Source: Neorhodopirellula lusitana (lineage in GTDB: Bacteria; Planctomycetota; Planctomycetia; Pirellulales; Pirellulaceae). From it: 64,000 nucleotides of DNA. Positions 62,711 through 64,000 of the stretch are shown here, piece by piece (positions within the stretch are counted from its first letter, which is position 1; every line of letters begins with the position of its first letter). Location: assembly GCF_900182915.1 (NCBI RefSeq), contig NZ_FXUG01000001.1:1240001-1304000 (forward strand). The letters run 5' to 3'. The notes under the pieces were generated by a model. That model was not told the DNA's origin and did no database searches. It saw only the letters and a list, made by a program, of their open reading frames with translations. Both the position numbers and the translations under genes were made by a program.

Positions 62711-64000
62711 ATGACAAATACAGCGAATATTGAGAACGCTTTTCAGCTTGCCAAGGAACGGTATGCGGCGATGGGAGTCGATGTCGACATTGCGTTGCAG
62801 AGGATTCGCAACGTTGCAATCTCCGTTCATTGCTGGCAAGGCGATGATGTCATGGGATTTGAGGGCGATGAAGGTGCTCTCGGAAACGGGCTTGCCGTGA
62901 CCGGGAACTACCCGGGGCGTGCTCGGACACCTGACGAATTGCGGGAAGACCTGCAGCTTGCCTATTCACTGATTCCAGGCCGCCACCGTTTGAATCTGCA
63001 CGCGTTGTATGGCGAATTCCAAACGCCGGTGGACCGCGATCAAATCGAGGTCGAGCACTTTCAAGGTTGGATTGATTGGGCGGGCGATCAAGGTGTTAGT
63101 TTGGATTTCAACCCGAGCTATTTTTCGCATCCGAAGGCGGCTGACGGTTTCACTTTGGCCCACGCCGATGCGGGCATTCGACAATTCTGGATTGATCACG
63201 GGATCGCTTCTCGCAAGATTGCCGCAGCGATGGGCGCGGCACAGGGCAATCCATGTGTGAATAACTTTTGGGTCCCCGATGGTTACAAGGATGTGCCGGT
63301 CAGTCGCAGTGCACCGCGGGAACGTTTGGCGGCATCGCTTGATGAAATTTTCGCAGTCGACCTGCCTGCCGAACACACTCTCGATGCGGTGGAGTGCAAG
63401 CTCTTTGGGATTGGTAGTGAAAGCTATGTTGTGGGGTCACACGAGTTTTATATGGGCTACGCGATTTCGCGGAACAAGGTCTTGTGTTTGGACGCTGGGC
63501 ATTTCCATCCAACCGAAGTGATCTCGGACAAGATTTCGGCGGCCTTAATGTACGTTCCCGAGTTGTTGTTGCACGTCAGTCGTGGTGTCCGATGGGACAG
63601 TGATCATGTCGTGACATATAGCGATGAATTGCAAGCGATCATGCAAGAGATCGTGCGTGGTCAGTATCTCGATCGAGTGCACATTGGTTTGGACTTCTTT
63701 GACGCCAGCATCAACCGGGTCGCGGCTTGGGCGATCGGCACTCGCAACGCGTTGAAGGCCGTCATGGCAGCATTGCTTGAGCCAATTGATCAGCTTCAGC
63801 AACTGGAGCGTGAGGGTGATTACACGGCGCGGCTGGCGTTAACGGAGGAGCTCAAGTCCATGCCGTTCGGTGCGGTCTGGGATTACTACTGCCAGTCGGT
63901 CGACGTTCCCGTCGGTGCGGAGTGGCTCGACAAGGTTCGCGATTACGAACAACGGGTTCAATTGCATCGGACCGGTGACTTGCAAGTTGCTGTTTCGTAG
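62711..64000 (+). CDS. rhaA: L-rhamnose isomerase
   Basis: ATG at 62711 follows an in-frame GTG by one codon and is taken as start. The 429-residue enzyme converts L-rhamnose to L-rhamnulose in the cytoplasm. Recognisable stretches are [20 protein letters not shown] near the N-terminus, [40 protein letters not shown] and [20 protein letters not shown], which carry the metal-binding Asp/His residues. [20 protein letters not shown] follows. E. coli RhaA is 419 residues, so this is full length; it ends exactly at the window edge. The kinase and aldolase genes may follow outside. Confidence 0.96.
   Translation: MTNTANIENAFQLAKERYAAMGVDVDIALQRIRNVAISVHCWQGDDVMGFEGDEGALGNGLAVTGNYPGRARTPDELREDLQLAYSLIPGRHRLNLHALYGEFQTPVDRDQIEVEHFQGWIDWAGDQGVSLDFNPSYFSHPKAADGFTLAHADAGIRQFWIDHGIASRKIAAAMGAAQGNPCVNNFWVPDGYKDVPVSRSAPRERLAASLDEIFAVDLPAEHTLDAVECKLFGIGSESYVVGSHEFYMGYAISRNKVLCLDAGHFHPTEVISDKISAALMYVPELLLHVSRGVRWDSDHVVTYSDELQAIMQEIVRGQYLDRVHIGLDFFDASINRVAAWAIGTRNALKAVMAALLEPIDQLQQLEREGDYTARLALTEELKSMPFGAVWDYYCQSVDVPVGAEWLDKVRDYEQRVQLHRTGDLQVAVS

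Overview
The window looks like chromosome of a marine planctomycete close to Rhodopirellula. The reasons are the many S1 sulfatases next to glycoside hydrolases, signal-peptide and Tat-exported sugar enzymes, a planctomycete-type ECF sigma factor next to a Ser/Thr kinase with WD40 repeats, DUF1080 and Gfo/Idh/MocA proteins, and short acidic or basic proteins of no known family. The assignment rests on gene content and family recall, not on a database search.

Layout. (1) 1-10.0 kb: a same-strand run of a partial GH29 alpha-L-fucosidase, four formylglycine-type sulfatases, a DUF1080 protein and a Tat-exported oxidoreductase, several overlapping or tightly spaced. This looks like a locus for desulfating and dismantling a sulfated, fucose-containing glycan. 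(2) 10.1-18 kb: DUF1853, a DUF3859-like protein, an SDR oxidoreductase, an ECF sigma factor plus kinase/WD40 sensor, a badly frameshifted gene relic and glutamate dehydrogenase. (3) 18.1-26.4 kb, minus strand: a complete tripartite RND metal-efflux cluster (outer-membrane factor, Cys/His-rich exported protein, adaptor, pump, His-tailed lipoprotein). (4) 26.8-35.5 kb: GH78 rhamnosidase, GH2 beta-galactosidase-like enzyme and GH95 fucosidase, all exported. (5) 35.8-37.9 kb: pncA-pncB NAD salvage operon. (6) 38-44.1 kb: a gene-poor, decayed island with an IS3-family transposase carrying three nonsense mutations, two divergent hsdR 5' fragments flanking an intact AlbA_2/Schlafen-like gene, a 48-bp dispersed repeat, and a tRNA-Val(UAC) at its edge. 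(7) 44.2-53.5 kb: rpsU with an apparent coupled leader ORF, an LpoB/COG3014 lipoprotein pair, an acidic protein, an orphan HlyD-type adaptor, a ROK kinase, a tetraheme cytochrome and a 58-aa basic protein. (8) 53.6-59.5 kb: a GldA / fused GldF-GldG / DUF4340 transporter operon. (9) 59.7-64.0 kb: a sodium:solute symporter, an AraC regulator and L-rhamnose isomerase, probably an L-rhamnose catabolic locus that would receive the product of the GH78 enzyme.

How the parts fit: regions 1, 4 and 9 together suggest use of sulfated, fucose- and rhamnose-rich algal polysaccharides, with no SusC/SusD pair in view. Many gene borders carry short (14-30 bp) imperfect tandem duplications. The points I consider most worth checking are the rpsU leader ORF, the AlbA_2 gene lying between two different hsdR beginnings, the hairpin-rich element at 38.34-38.64 kb, and the gene-border repeats.
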